64,000 nt of DNA, from positions 71,753-135,752 of the forward strand of contig CAWISP010000041.1 of the NCBI GenBank assembly GCA_963838775.1, in the 5' to 3' direction. How positions within the stretch are numbered: position 1 is the first letter of the stretch; each line of letters starts with the position of its first letter. This DNA comes from Chersky-840 sp963838775 (GTDB lineage: Bacteria > Actinomycetota > Acidimicrobiia > Acidimicrobiales > UBA8190). Below the pieces are notes generated by a model. That model was not told the origin of the DNA. It saw only the letters and a program-made list of their open reading frames with translations, and made no database searches. Shown here one piece after another: positions 26,243 to 34,306 of the stretch. The position numbers were made by a program, and so were the translations under genes.

Positions 26243-28006
26243 GTGTCCCGGATCGTGGTGTGGCGTCGCGCCCCGCTGGCCGTCGCCGTGGCGGGCGGCC
26301 TCGTCCTGGGCCTGGTGGCGGTCGGGGTGAGACCCGCCGGCGCGCAGGTCCTGCCTCGGACCTCACCGGACGTCAGCGCTCCGGTGTACGACGCCGATGC
26401 GCCCGACCCCGACGTCATCCGGGTCGGGACCACCTACTACGCGTACACGACCGCGGGTCCCCGGGGGAACATCCCGATGCTCACCTCGACCGATCTCCAG
26501 AACTGGCAACCCGCGGGTGACGCGTTGCCGGTCCTGCCGGCGTGGTCGCAGACGGGCCGCACGTGGTCACCGGGTGTGGTCCTCCTCGACGGCCAGTACG
26601 TCATGTACTACGCCACCGAGGTGACGGCCACTGGTGCGCAGTGCATCTCGGTCGCCACGGCCCTCGACCCGACCGGCCCCTTCGTCGACACCTCGCTGGG
26701 GCCGCTCATCTGCCAGACGAGCCTGGGCGGATCCATCGATCCCCAGCCGTTCGTGGACGGGTCGGGCGCGCTGTACTTGTACTGGAAGTCGAATGCGGGT
26801 CAGTCGTCGCTGCCGTCCTTCATCTGGGCGGCACCGCTCGCACCCGATGGCATGTCGCTGGCATCGTCGCCTCGTGCCGTGCTCACCCAGGACCAGGCGT
26901 GGGAGTCCACCGTGGAGGGGCCGGACATGGTGGAGGCCTCCGGCTCGTACGTCCTCTTCTACGCCGGCGGCGATTGGGACAGCGCCGGCTACGGCGTGGG
27001 GTACGCCGACTGTGCCGGTCCCTTGGGCCCCTGCTCCAAGCCCGCCGGCGCCCCGATCCTCCACTCCGACGCGGCCCGCCTCGGTCCCGGTGGTGCGTCG
27101 CTCTTCCAGGACCCTGCCGGCAACTGGTGGATCGCATATGCGGCCTGGGACGGCCCCGCCAGCGACTACTCCTACAGCAGCGGGGAATTCCGGAGCCTGT
27201 GGATCGCGCCGGTGACGTTCTCGGGTGGCACGCCGGTCGTGGAGGCGGGCGAGGCCCCCGAGGGCTACCACCTCTTCGCCCGGGACGGCGGGGTGTTCAC
27301 CTTCGGCGCGGCGCGCTTTGCGGGATCGATGGGTGAGTCGGTGCTGCGGGCGGCCATCACCGGGGGCGCGTCGGATACCGCCACCGGCGGCTACTGGGAG
27401 GTCGGAGCCGACGGCGGAGTCTTCGCCTTCGACGCGCCGTTCGAAGGATCGATGGGCGGACGCGTGCTGCACGCGCCCGTCGTGGGCATGGCATCGACCC
27501 CCGACGCACGCGGCTACTGGCTCGTGGCGTCCGACGGCGGGGTGTTCGCCTTCGGCGACGCCGTCTTCGAAGGATCGATGGGGGCCGTGCACCTCGACGC
27601 GCCCGTGGTGGGCATGGCATCGACCCCCGACGGACGCGGCTACTGGCTCGTAGCGTCCGACGGCGAGGTGTTCGCCTTCGGCGACGCTGGCTTCGACGGA
27701 TCGATGGGGGCCGTGCACCTCGACGCGCCCGTCGTGGGCATCGCCGCGATGCCCCAGGGTGGTGGGTACTGGCTCGTGGCCTCCGACGGCGGGGTCTTCG
27801 CCTTCGGCGCCGCGCCCTACTTCGGTTCCATGGGTGGGCGCCGGCTCAGCCAACCCGTCGTCGCCGTCGTCGCCGGCCCGGGAAGCGGGGGGTACTGGCT
27901 GCTGGCGTCGGACGGCGGGATCTTCTCCTTCGGCGACGCCGCCTTCCTGGGGTCGATGGGCGCGGTCCACCTGGCGGCACCGGTCGTCGACGGTTCCTCC
28001 CCCTGA
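26243..28006 (+). CDS. Secreted GH43-like glycosidase fused to propeller repeats
   Basis: 587 residues from the GTG at 26243; the open frame continues back into acnA but is not used. A signal peptide (APLAVAVAGGLVLGLVAVGV) leads to a five-bladed GH43-type domain (about 50-350): DPDVIRVG with the general-base Asp, GGSIDPQPF, and STVEGPDMV with the candidate acid Glu. The C-terminal 240 residues are about six propeller-like repeats of the type GYWLVASDGGVFAFGDA. This predicts a surface or secreted arabinan/xylan-type hydrolase with a repeat module for attachment. The substrate cannot be assigned. Confidence 0.82.
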   Translation: MSRIVVWRRAPLAVAVAGGLVLGLVAVGVRPAGAQVLPRTSPDVSAPVYDADAPDPDVIRVGTTYYAYTTAGPRGNIPMLTSTDLQNWQPAGDALPVLPAWSQTGRTWSPGVVLLDGQYVMYYATEVTATGAQCISVATALDPTGPFVDTSLGPLICQTSLGGSIDPQPFVDGSGALYLYWKSNAGQSSLPSFIWAAPLAPDGMSLASSPRAVLTQDQAWESTVEGPDMVEASGSYVLFYAGGDWDSAGYGVGYADCAGPLGPCSKPAGAPILHSDAARLGPGGASLFQDPAGNWWIAYAAWDGPASDYSYSSGEFRSLWIAPVTFSGGTPVVEAGEAPEGYHLFARDGGVFTFGAARFAGSMGESVLRAAITGGASDTATGGYWEVGADGGVFAFDAPFEGSMGGRVLHAPVVGMASTPDARGYWLVASDGGVFAFGDAVFEGSMGAVHLDAPVVGMASTPDGRGYWLVASDGEVFAFGDAGFDGSMGAVHLDAPVVGIAAMPQGGGYWLVASDGGVFAFGAAPYFGSMGGRRLSQPVVAVVAGPGSGGYWLLASDGGIFSFGDAAFLGSMGAVHLAAPVVDGSSP

Positions 28007-28089
28007 CCCCGCCACCGCGCTCAGCGACAGCCAGAAGAGACGGTGAGAGTGACAGCGACAGCGGGCTCAGCGACCGGCGCGTCGACGCG

Positions 28090-28437
28090 TCAGCGCCCGG
28101 CCAGGATCACCACCGGTTCCTCGGTGACGACGAAGGCCAGCCGGTCCACATCGAGGAACTTGGGTAGGTCCGCCCACACATCCGCGAAGTCCTTCTCCGC
28201 GATGTGGGCCTGGTACTCCGCCATCGACTCGAACCACTGCTCGGTCACCCCGTCGTACTGACCGTCGTCGTCGGTCCCGTAGTCGCTCAACGGGCGGTGG
28301 TGCTGCTCGTAGCGCAGGACGTGGCTCCCGCTGCGGGTCGACAACACGAGCGGTCCGTGCTGGTCGCGCCAGTACGCATGGAACTCCTCGGGCGACATCC
28401 CCTCTTTGCGACGGATGAGACAGGTGAGCTTGACCAT
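28090..28437 (-). CDS. EthD-domain protein
   Basis: 115 residues. TCLIRRKEGMSPEEFHAYWR, DQHGPLV and the C-terminal FVVTEEPVVIL define an EthD-type ferredoxin-like barrel, found in ether and aromatic degradation and in secondary metabolism. The ATG at 28437 is chosen over one five codons upstream. The partner gene is not evident. Confidence 0.85.
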   Translation of the reverse strand: MVKLTCLIRRKEGMSPEEFHAYWRDQHGPLVLSTRSGSHVLRYEQHHRPLSDYGTDDDGQYDGVTEQWFESMAEYQAHIAEKDFADVWADLPKFLDVDRLAFVVTEEPVVILAGR

Positions 28438-28522
28438 GGTGGCGTCCTCCATCGGGGCTCGATCGTCGGCCCGGGCCGGCCACGACTCCCGGGGAAGAGC
28501 AGGTTGCCACGCCCTCCCCGGG

Positions 28523-28541
28523 CCGGGCGAACTTCGCCCGG
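28523..28541 (-). terminator. Hairpin after the HtrA gene
   Basis: CCGGGCGAA, C, TTCGCCCGG: a perfect 9-bp stem 55 nt beyond the HtrA stop, before the next minus-strand gene. No T-run. Confidence 0.5.
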
Positions 28542-28595
28542 TCGGCGCTGCTTCCCGGGCGACCGCTCACACCGGGGTCTGACGCGACCCTGTGG

Positions 28596-29474
28596 TCAGC
28601 CGACGAGATCGACCGCCACGGTCACCTCGTCCACGCCGCGCACCACGAGCACGTCGACGGCGTCGCGCTCTGTCGCTTCGAGGGCGGCCGCGAGCTCGTC
28701 GACGCTCGTCACATCGGTACCGCCCACCTTCACCACGAGGTCGCCCTGGCGGAGCCCGGCCCGATCGGCGGGACCACCCTCAACGACGGCGTGGATGAGG
28801 AGCCCGTCGCGCTCGGGGAGGCCCACGGACTGCCGGAGCCGGCGGGCCACGCGCCGGGGGGCGATGGCCACTCCCAGACGAGGACGTCGAGGGACCTCAC
28901 CCTGGGCGAGCGCGTCGACGCGGGACCCCAGCGCCTCGTCGGCGGGAAGGGCGAGATAGAAGCCGTCGCCCACGCGGTGGGTGTCGATCCCGATCAGGTT
29001 GCCGAGCACGTCAACCACGGGGCCTCCCGACGATCCACGCGTCAACGGTGCGGTGTGCTCGATGGCCCCACGCACGCGCCCGCCGCCCGGTCCCCGGAAT
29101 GCCACGTCGAGGGCCGAGACGAATCCCACACTCACGCGCGGGCCGCGACCGCCCGGGTTGGCCAGGGCCACGACGGCGTCTCCCATGCGCACGGTCGCAC
29201 CGGCGATGGGGAGGGCGGGAGCATCCCCGGTATCGACCGACACCACCGCCAGGTCACCGTCCACGTCGACACCGGCGGGGCGCCCGTCGGCCCGCCGGCC
29301 GTCGGAGAAGGTCACGACCACGTCCTCGCGCCGGAGGTTGTGGGCGTTGGTGACCACGACACCCGTGCCCACCACCACACCGCTCCCCCCGGCCCCGACA
29401 CCTACCACGGAAGGGGTCACCTTGGCGGCCACATCCGCCACCGACTTGGAAAGCTCTTCTGCCACTGTTGCCAT
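28596..29474 (-). CDS. HtrA/DegP-like serine protease with PDZ domain
   Basis: 292 residues. The trypsin-like domain carries His (TNAHN), Asp (GDLAVV) and Ser (RGSSGGPVVD), so the triad is complete; one PDZ domain follows (about 200-285: GLLIHAVVEGGPADRAGLRQGD). There is no signal peptide or transmembrane segment, so this is a cytoplasmic or unconventional member. It is divergent from the HxlR-type regulator, whose candidate operator lies between them. Confidence 0.9.
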   Translation of the reverse strand: MATVAEELSKSVADVAAKVTPSVVGVGAGGSGVVVGTGVVVTNAHNLRREDVVVTFSDGRRADGRPAGVDVDGDLAVVSVDTGDAPALPIAGATVRMGDAVVALANPGGRGPRVSVGFVSALDVAFRGPGGGRVRGAIEHTAPLTRGSSGGPVVDVLGNLIGIDTHRVGDGFYLALPADEALGSRVDALAQGEVPRRPRLGVAIAPRRVARRLRQSVGLPERDGLLIHAVVEGGPADRAGLRQGDLVVKVGGTDVTSVDELAAALEATERDAVDVLVVRGVDEVTVAVDLVG

Positions 29475-29536
29475 CGCCCGACCTCCGGATCTCCCGGCTG
29501 ACCTGCGCTTCCTCGCACCTGGCCACCGGACTAGTC

Positions 29537-29553
29537 ACTTGCAAGTTGCAAGT
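29537..29553. promoter_or_regulatory. Candidate HxlR operator
   Basis: ACTTGCAAGTTGCAAGT contains the perfect palindrome ACTTGCAAGT plus a repeated TTGCAAGT half. It lies 14 nt before the HxlR-type gene's ATG and in the gap to the divergent HtrA gene. HxlR-family proteins often bind such dyads and regulate themselves and the divergent gene. Confidence 0.55.
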
Positions 29554-29567
29554 TACCATGGTGGGCG

Positions 29568-30026
29568 ATGGAAGGGAACCCGCTCCGGACGAAGCCGCAT
29601 GCCAGGATCGACAACGTGACCTCAGGACTCGACGCCGCCATGGCCGCGGTCGGCGACCGGTGGACCCTGCTGGTCGTCGACGCGCTCCTCGACGGGCCGC
29701 GGCGGTTCTCCGAGCTCCAAGAGGCCATCCCCAAGGTGGCCCCCAACGTGCTGACCGCCCGACTGCGGCGCCTCGAGGACCAGGGCCTGGTGGTGGCCGC
29801 CCGCTATTCGGACCGGCCTCCCCGGATGGAGTACCGGGTGACCGAGGCCGGCCGGGACCTCGCCGGGGCATTGCGGCTGCTGGGCCGATGGGGTGCCCGT
29901 GACGGCGGTGGCGAGGTCGAGGGCCCGCACCATCGCTCGTGCGGCACCCCGCTGGAAGTGCGCTGGTACTGCCCGACGTGCGCGCGGGTGACCGAGCAGG
30001 CCGACGACGACCTGCGTTGGGTCTGA
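29568..30026 (+). CDS. HxlR-type winged-helix regulator
   Basis: 152 residues. The winged-helix domain (about 20-105: VGDRWTLLVVDALLDGPRRF, VLTARLRRLEDQGLV, EYRVTEAGRDL) is the HxlR/MarR-like type. The C-terminal tail carries a Cys cluster, RSCGTPLEVRWYCPTCARV, a possible small zinc ribbon beyond the usual family length. The start follows the candidate operator. Probably controls itself and the divergent HtrA gene. Confidence 0.88.
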   Translation: MEGNPLRTKPHARIDNVTSGLDAAMAAVGDRWTLLVVDALLDGPRRFSELQEAIPKVAPNVLTARLRRLEDQGLVVAARYSDRPPRMEYRVTEAGRDLAGALRLLGRWGARDGGGEVEGPHHRSCGTPLEVRWYCPTCARVTEQADDDLRWV

Positions 30027-30047
30027 GGCCGACGCTGGCGCGCCGAC

Positions 30048-30758
30048 TCAGGGGCGCGTCGCCGCTTCGACGAACCGTCCCAACACGCGACGGCCCACCG
30101 TCGCGACGGCGCGTCTCCCCTCGTCGTCGAGGCTGACTCCGGCGGGTAGATCGGGCGCCCACGCCTCGGCCATGGCGTCGTCGACCTCGATGTGGAATTG
30201 CAGACCGTAGACGAAGCGGCCGTAACGAAACGCCTGGTTCACGTAGCGGGCCCCGGTGGCGAGGTGCACGGCACCATCGGGGATCGCGAAGGTGTCCCCG
30301 TGCCACTGGATGACCGGCACACGACCCCCCTCGGGACCGAGCACGCGATCGGCTCGACCGTCGGCGGTGAGCTCGACCTCTCCCACACCGACCTCGGGTG
30401 CCGGCCCTGTCGTCACCGCTGCTCCGAGGGCGGCCGCCAGTAATTGCGCTCCCAGGCACACCCCGAGCACCGGCACGTCGGACGTGACGGCCTCGGCGAT
30501 CCACAGGCGCTCGGTGTCGAGCCACGCGAACTCGTCGGTGTCGTACACGCCCATGGCGCCCCCCATGACGACGGCGCCACCGATCGCCGCGGGCGGAGGG
30601 AGGGCGTCGCCGAGGTCGAGTCGCACCACATGGAAGTCCACGCCTGCGGCGTGCAAGACGTCGGCGAGAAGGCCGGGGCCTTCGTTCGGCGCGTGCTGCG
30701 CCACGACCCAGGGGAGCCCCGAGCGCGACGGTGCCGGGGCGGGACGTTCCGACGGCAC
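30048..30758 (-). CDS. Class I glutamine amidotransferase-like protein
   Basis: 236 residues. The nucleophile Cys is in GVCLGAQLLA (about residue 100) and the catalytic His in GLQFHIEVD (about 188). This is the GMP-synthase-like stand-alone GATase group, which lacks a synthetase domain; related proteins act as gamma-glutamyl hydrolases or on glutamylated compounds. It ends just before the convergent HxlR gene and is followed upstream by the PIG-L gene on the same strand. Confidence 0.88.
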   Translation of the reverse strand: MPSERPAPAPSRSGLPWVVAQHAPNEGPGLLADVLHAAGVDFHVVRLDLGDALPPPAAIGGAVVMGGAMGVYDTDEFAWLDTERLWIAEAVTSDVPVLGVCLGAQLLAAALGAAVTTGPAPEVGVGEVELTADGRADRVLGPEGGRVPVIQWHGDTFAIPDGAVHLATGARYVNQAFRYGRFVYGLQFHIEVDDAMAEAWAPDLPAGVSLDDEGRRAVATVGRRVLGRFVEAATRP

Positions 30759-30765
30759 GGGAGCG

Positions 30766-31527
30766 TCAGGGGGTGGCGACGACCCTGAACAGCTCGGCCA
30801 CGTGGCCCTCTTCCAGGCCGGCGGCGCGGGCCGCGGCTTCCACCCACGTCCGGATGCGCTCTTCGAGCCATTCGCCCTCGCCCACCTGGCTGCGGTGCTG
30901 GCGCAGGGCGGCGATCTTGAGGTCGAACGTGTCGGTGATGTCGACGGCGCGATCGGGATTCGGTGCCGCCATCAACCACATCTCGGCCACGGTGTGCGGC
31001 TCGAGACCCTCCTCGAGGAGCTCGCGGTGGGCAAAGGGGTTGCGGGCATCGGGATAGACCGCGCACACCGATGCCTCACCGGCCGCCAGGTGGTCGGGGT
31101 GACTGGCACCGATGCGGTCCCACATCCGATCGGGGGACTGGCACACGAGTCGCTCCGGACGGAAGAGGCGGATCTGCCTGCTGATGTCGCGCCGCAGCTC
31201 GATGCTCGGCGTCAGTTGTCCGTCGGGGTAACCGAGGAACGTGACGTCGTGCACGCCGAGTTCGGCCGCCGCTGCCCGTTGTTCGTCGCGCCGCAGCGCG
31301 GCCATGGCGACACGAGAGATCGAACGATCCGAGCCGCCCGCATCCCCGTCGGTCACGATGCAGTACGCGACGTCGATGCCCGCCTTCACCCAGACCGCCA
31401 CCGAGCCCGCCACGCCGAAGTCGACGTCGTCGGGGTGCGCGCACACCACCAGGATCTTCTCGACACCGTCGAGCCCGTCGAGCCCGTCGAGCGCGATCGG
31501 AGCCGGACGCGGTCCGTCGTCGGCCAT
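30766..31527 (-). CDS. PIG-L family (LmbE-like) deacetylase
   Basis: 253 residues. Zinc ligands are in AHPDDVDFG near the N-terminus and SHPDHLAAG; DGDAGGSD is typical. The N-terminus has a 9-bp DNA repeat giving LDGLDGLDG. Family members deacetylate GlcNAc conjugates such as mycothiol precursors; the substrate is not fixed by the sequence. The stop lies 7 nt before the GATase start region, so the two are probably co-transcribed. The start at 31527 is preferred; the longer frame is antisense-like and Arg-rich. Confidence 0.88.
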   Translation of the reverse strand: MADDGPRPAPIALDGLDGLDGVEKILVVCAHPDDVDFGVAGSVAVWVKAGIDVAYCIVTDGDAGGSDRSISRVAMAALRRDEQRAAAAELGVHDVTFLGYPDGQLTPSIELRRDISRQIRLFRPERLVCQSPDRMWDRIGASHPDHLAAGEASVCAVYPDARNPFAHRELLEEGLEPHTVAEMWLMAAPNPDRAVDITDTFDLKIAALRQHRSQVGEGEWLEERIRTWVEAAARAAGLEEGHVAELFRVVATP

Positions 31528-31562
31528 CGCCGCGATCCTATCGGGGGCCCCGGCGGCCCCGG

Positions 31563-32810
31563 TCAGGCCGTGACGCCCAGGCCCATGCCGCCCAGGGTGT
31601 CGAGCGCACCCTGCACACGGCGCTCGGCCGTCGCCGCGAAGGCCCGCCATCGGCCCGGGTCGGCGTCCAGGGCGTCGGCCTCGTCCCACAACGTCGCTTC
31701 GAGCGGGCCCAGCACCCCACGCACGGTTTCGAGCGTGGACACGTCCGCCTCCGCCGCTCGGGACAGCGCCGCGAAACGTCGTGCTGATTCCTCGAGCGCG
31801 AAGAAGGTCGGGACCGACGCCACGGGGCTCGAGGGTGACGGTGCCGCCATGGGGACGAACACCGACGCGCACGGATTGCCGAGAGCCACCCAGGCCCGCC
31901 CGGGACCGTCACGGCGCGCGTCGACGGGGAGCTCGGCCACCATCGCCGCCGTCGTCGCTTCGAAGTCCCTGATGTGCATGCACACCGTCACACCGGTGCC
32001 GTCGGCCTGGACCGAACCGGGGGCAGCCGTGACGGGCCCGTCGTCGCCGGGCGCGCCCCACGGGCCCGTGCCGTGGTCGCGCAGATGTGCGACCACGGCG
32101 CGCGCCGCCGCCGATGGCCCGCCGGTGGCCGGTGCGTCGAGACTGTGCTGGACGAAGGCGCGGCTCGCCGCGAGCCGCCCGTCGGCGAATCCCGTCGACG
32201 TCGTCGGGTCGCGCCACGTGTCGAGGTCGGTGCCCGGGGCGACGCCCGGGGACGAACGTGTCCAGTCCCGGCGCAGCGTGAGCCGGTTGGAGATGGCCCC
32301 GCCCCGATCGAGCGGACGTGCCGCCCACGACCGTCCCGAGGTCTCGAGCACCCACGCCGAGATGCCGTCGGCGATGAGGAACGAGGACCAGTAGGCCACG
32401 TCGTTGACCGAGTCCCCCACGCCACCTTGCCCGTGTCGTTCGAGGAGCGCGGTCATGACGTCGAGGGCGTCCTCGGCGCTGGTGGCGCGCTCGAGGCCGA
32501 GGCGGACCAGGTCCATGCCGAGCAGGGCGGGAGAGGCCAGGCGGGGATCGTCGACGGTGTTGACCATCTCGTTGCCGATGGCCACGCCGTGCTCGTTGAT
32601 CCCGTGCTCCGCCCCCCACAACCACGTGGGTCGCGACAGGACGGTGGCGACAGCACCGGGGTCGGTGAGCTCGAGGTACTGGGTGCGCAGTGGCCCTCCG
32701 GCCCGACGGGGGCCGTGGGCCTCGACCACCTGCGCCTCGGTGACGGGGCGGTCAGAGTTCTTGGCGAACAGGGTGCCGCGCCCGCCGGGGACGCACAGCG
32801 TGTCGCACAC
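31563..32810 (-). CDS. C69/secernin-type peptidase
   Basis: 415 residues. The N-terminus MCDTLCVPG places Cys at positions 2 and 6, and KNSDRPVTEAQ follows, as in the dipeptidase C69/secernin group where an N-terminal Cys is the nucleophile. GINEHGVAIGNEMV and FLIADGISAWVLETSGR are conserved core strands. It likely cleaves small peptides or amides. Lies between the helicase and PIG-L genes on the same strand. Confidence 0.87.
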   Translation of the reverse strand: MCDTLCVPGGRGTLFAKNSDRPVTEAQVVEAHGPRRAGGPLRTQYLELTDPGAVATVLSRPTWLWGAEHGINEHGVAIGNEMVNTVDDPRLASPALLGMDLVRLGLERATSAEDALDVMTALLERHGQGGVGDSVNDVAYWSSFLIADGISAWVLETSGRSWAARPLDRGGAISNRLTLRRDWTRSSPGVAPGTDLDTWRDPTTSTGFADGRLAASRAFVQHSLDAPATGGPSAAARAVVAHLRDHGTGPWGAPGDDGPVTAAPGSVQADGTGVTVCMHIRDFEATTAAMVAELPVDARRDGPGRAWVALGNPCASVFVPMAAPSPSSPVASVPTFFALEESARRFAALSRAAEADVSTLETVRGVLGPLEATLWDEADALDADPGRWRAFAATAERRVQGALDTLGGMGLGVTA

Positions 32811-32858
32811 GGCGGGAGGTGTCGCCTCGGGGGGTGCGGTCCGGGGCGGACGGGGAGC

Positions 32859-34097
32859 TCAGGCGGCGCCCTTGTCGGGCTCCCAGGCGGCCAGGTCGGC
32901 GAGACGGGGGTCGTTGGAGAAGATCTCGACGATGGGGGCCCGCAGGCTGAGGCGCTTCTGGATCCGTTCGACATCGAGGATCTCGTTCCACAGCACGAGG
33001 GTGGCCACCACGCCCGATCCCCCGGCGCGGGCCGTCCGACCCGAGCGGTGCAGGTACGCCTTGTGGTCCTCGGGCGGGTCGTAGTGCACGACGACGTCGA
33101 CGTCGTCGATGTCGAGGCCCCGGGCCGCCACGTCGGTGGCGACGAGGACGTGGAGCCTTCCGGCGGTGAAGTCCTCGAGCGCCTTCTCGCGGCTCGACTG
33201 GCGCAGGTCGCCGTGGATGGCGGCGGCACGAACCCGCTCACGACCGAGTTGCTCGACGAGGCGGTCCGCGCCCCGCTTGGTGCGCACGAACACGAGGGCC
33301 TTAGTCGCACCCTTGCAGATCGACGCCACCACCTTCACCTTGTCCATCTGATGGACCTGCAAGAAGTGGTGCTCCATCGACTCCACCGTGGCGGTGACCG
33401 ACGCCACCTCGTGACGAACGGGGTCGTGCAGATGGCGCTTCACCACCCGGTCCACGTCGCCGTCGAGCGTGGCGGAGAAGAGCATGGTCTGGTGCCGTCG
33501 CTCGATCTTGCGCAGCACCCACTCCACCTGGGGCAGGAATCCCATGTCGGCCATGCGGTCGGCCTCGTCGAGCACGACGACCTCGATCTTGGCCAGCGAC
33601 ACGGCGCGTCGCTCGGTCAGGTCGATCAGCCGTCCGGGCGTGGCGATGACAACGTCGACGCCCTTGTGGAGCTTCTTGATCTGCCGCTCGATGTCGGCAC
33701 CGCCGTAGACGACGACCACACGCCGCCCCGTCGACTTGCCGAGGGGCTCGAGCACGTCGGCCACCTGGACGGCGAGCTCGCGGGTGGGAACGAGCACGAG
33801 GGCGCGCGGGCTGTCGGGGCCGCCGGTGCCCGCCCGCATGAGCAGGGGCAAACCGAAGGCGAGGGTCTTGCCCGAACCGGTCTTCGCCTTGCCGCACACG
33901 TCACGCCCGGCGATGCCGTCGGGAATCGTGAGGGCCTGGACCGGGAACGGAGCGGTGATGCCCTGCGAAAGCAGGACCGCCACCAGCTCGGGGGCCACGC
34001 CCAGCTGTTCGAAGGTCGTGGCCGGAACGGGTTCCGGCGCGTCGAGCTCGGGATCGGAGCTCTCCAGCTCCGCCGGGCCCCTGGAGGTCATGGTCAT
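32859..34097 (-). CDS. DEAD-box RNA helicase
   Basis: 412 residues. Q motif (TTFEQLGVAPEL, Gln in FPVQ), Walker A AKTGSGKT, PTRELA, TPGR, DEAD (LDEADRM), SAT, and in the C-terminal RecA lobe HGDLRQSSRE, ATDVAARGLDID and HRSGRTARAG: the complete ATP-dependent RNA unwinding set. It has no long C-terminal RNA-binding tail. The ATG at 34097 is preferred; the open frame upstream is antisense to thiC. The 210-nt leader to thiC is unusually long, as in cold-inducible helicase genes, but no element was recognised in it. Confidence 0.95.
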   Translation of the reverse strand: MTMTSRGPAELESSDPELDAPEPVPATTFEQLGVAPELVAVLLSQGITAPFPVQALTIPDGIAGRDVCGKAKTGSGKTLAFGLPLLMRAGTGGPDSPRALVLVPTRELAVQVADVLEPLGKSTGRRVVVVYGGADIERQIKKLHKGVDVVIATPGRLIDLTERRAVSLAKIEVVVLDEADRMADMGFLPQVEWVLRKIERRHQTMLFSATLDGDVDRVVKRHLHDPVRHEVASVTATVESMEHHFLQVHQMDKVKVVASICKGATKALVFVRTKRGADRLVEQLGRERVRAAAIHGDLRQSSREKALEDFTAGRLHVLVATDVAARGLDIDDVDVVVHYDPPEDHKAYLHRSGRTARAGGSGVVATLVLWNEILDVERIQKRLSLRAPIVEIFSNDPRLADLAAWEPDKGAA

Positions 34098-34306
34098 CGG
34101 TTGTGTCGCTCGCTTGTCTTCGCTGACGGCCGCCCATCGGCCGCGGGGCGGGCCCGCCTCGATGACTCCGCCCCGGCCGCTCACAGATGGCGGCCATCGA
34201 AGAACCGGTGAGGAAGACCCCGGTGCGCGCGGCACGTCGCCGCGGCATACGTGTTCTAGTGTAGCGGTCAGGGCCCCGAACAGGATGTTTCCGGTGCCCC
34301 GCCTGG

